Shown here piece after piece: positions 63,981-64,000 of a DNA stretch of 64,000 nucleotides. Under the pieces are notes generated by a model, which saw nothing but the letters and a program-made list of their open reading frames with translations, did not search any database and was not told where the DNA came from. The stretch covers positions 17,444 through 81,443 of the forward strand of contig JBMDXQ010000125.1 of the NCBI GenBank assembly GCA_048594975.1, in the 5' to 3' direction. Position 1 is the stretch's first letter. Each line of letters starts with the position of its first letter. The DNA is from JBMDXB01 sp048594975. GTDB taxonomy: Bacteria; Acidobacteriota; Vicinamibacteria; Vicinamibacterales; 2-12-FULL-66-21. Made by a program: the position numbers and the translations under genes.

Positions 63981-64000
63981 TCGGGCCTGCGAGCTCATCC

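Overview
The window is about 68-70% GC and reads as one contiguous chromosomal stretch of an acidobacterium, most likely a Vicinamibacteria-type soil lineage. The evidence is the family content: three intact and one decayed FtsX/MacB-like permeases of the large acidobacterial 'ADOP' type, a TIGR03436-type acidobacterial VWA protein, a DUF1552/DUF1592 pair, several Tat-exported Gfo/Idh/MocA oxidoreductases and TIM-barrel sugar isomerases, a DUF1080 protein, and BACON and PD40 remnants. No rRNA, tRNA, CRISPR, integrase or transposase was found. The assignment comes from family knowledge, not from a marker gene.

Layout. 1-3.2 kb: end of a J-domain gene, then an ECF sigma factor with two membrane/envelope genes. 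3.3-7.2 kb: FMN alpha-hydroxyacid oxidase and, facing it, an overlapping operon of response regulator, threonine dehydratase and histidine kinase. 7.3-16.9 kb: ADOP permease, DinB-like protein, coiled-coil/GAF protein, TPR protein, and a GMC dehydrogenase divergent from its small subunit. 16.9-32.8 kb: PHP protein, FAD amine oxidase, two Gfo/Idh/MocA proteins, EF-P with an unusual tip loop, DUF1080, CutC, a second ADOP permease with a sugar isomerase, an aldo/keto-reductase-HAD chimera, and DUF1552 + DUF1592. 33-41.8 kb: MATE exporter, PhyH dioxygenase, Crp-type regulator, ADOP pseudogene, VWA protein, an ECF sigma/anti-sigma pair, a metallopeptidase and DUF3014. 41.9-51.9 kb: a nitrogen-assimilation block (amtB, TorF-like porin, NifA-like sigma54 activator, gltD, gltB). 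52-64 kb: VKOR-DsbA fusion, decayed beta-propeller and carboxypeptidase-like remnants, third ADOP permease, BACON lipoprotein, sugar isomerase, methyltransferase, M2 peptidase and an esterase.

How genes work together. The nitrogen block is the most coherent system. A GAF-AAA-Fis activator overlaps gltD by 4 bp. Immediately downstream of it, a canonical-spacing -24/-12 promoter and two identical-arm palindromes (CCGACA-N4-TGTCGG) 73 bp apart sit in front of the TorF/amtB operon. This is a complete candidate sigma54 circuit joining ammonium uptake, an outer-membrane channel and GOGAT. A second theme is exported sugar oxidation: GMC dehydrogenase with a Cys cluster plus subunit 3, two Gfo/Idh/MocA enzymes, DUF1080 and two isomerases resemble the parts of 3-keto-glycoside pathways.

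The intergenic DNA is rich in short palindromic arrays (18-bp REP-like units, 7-bp-period hairpins, matched terminator-like hairpins, GA and GTA microsatellites). Several genes end inside these repeats, so the repeats supply their stop codons or C-terminal tails.
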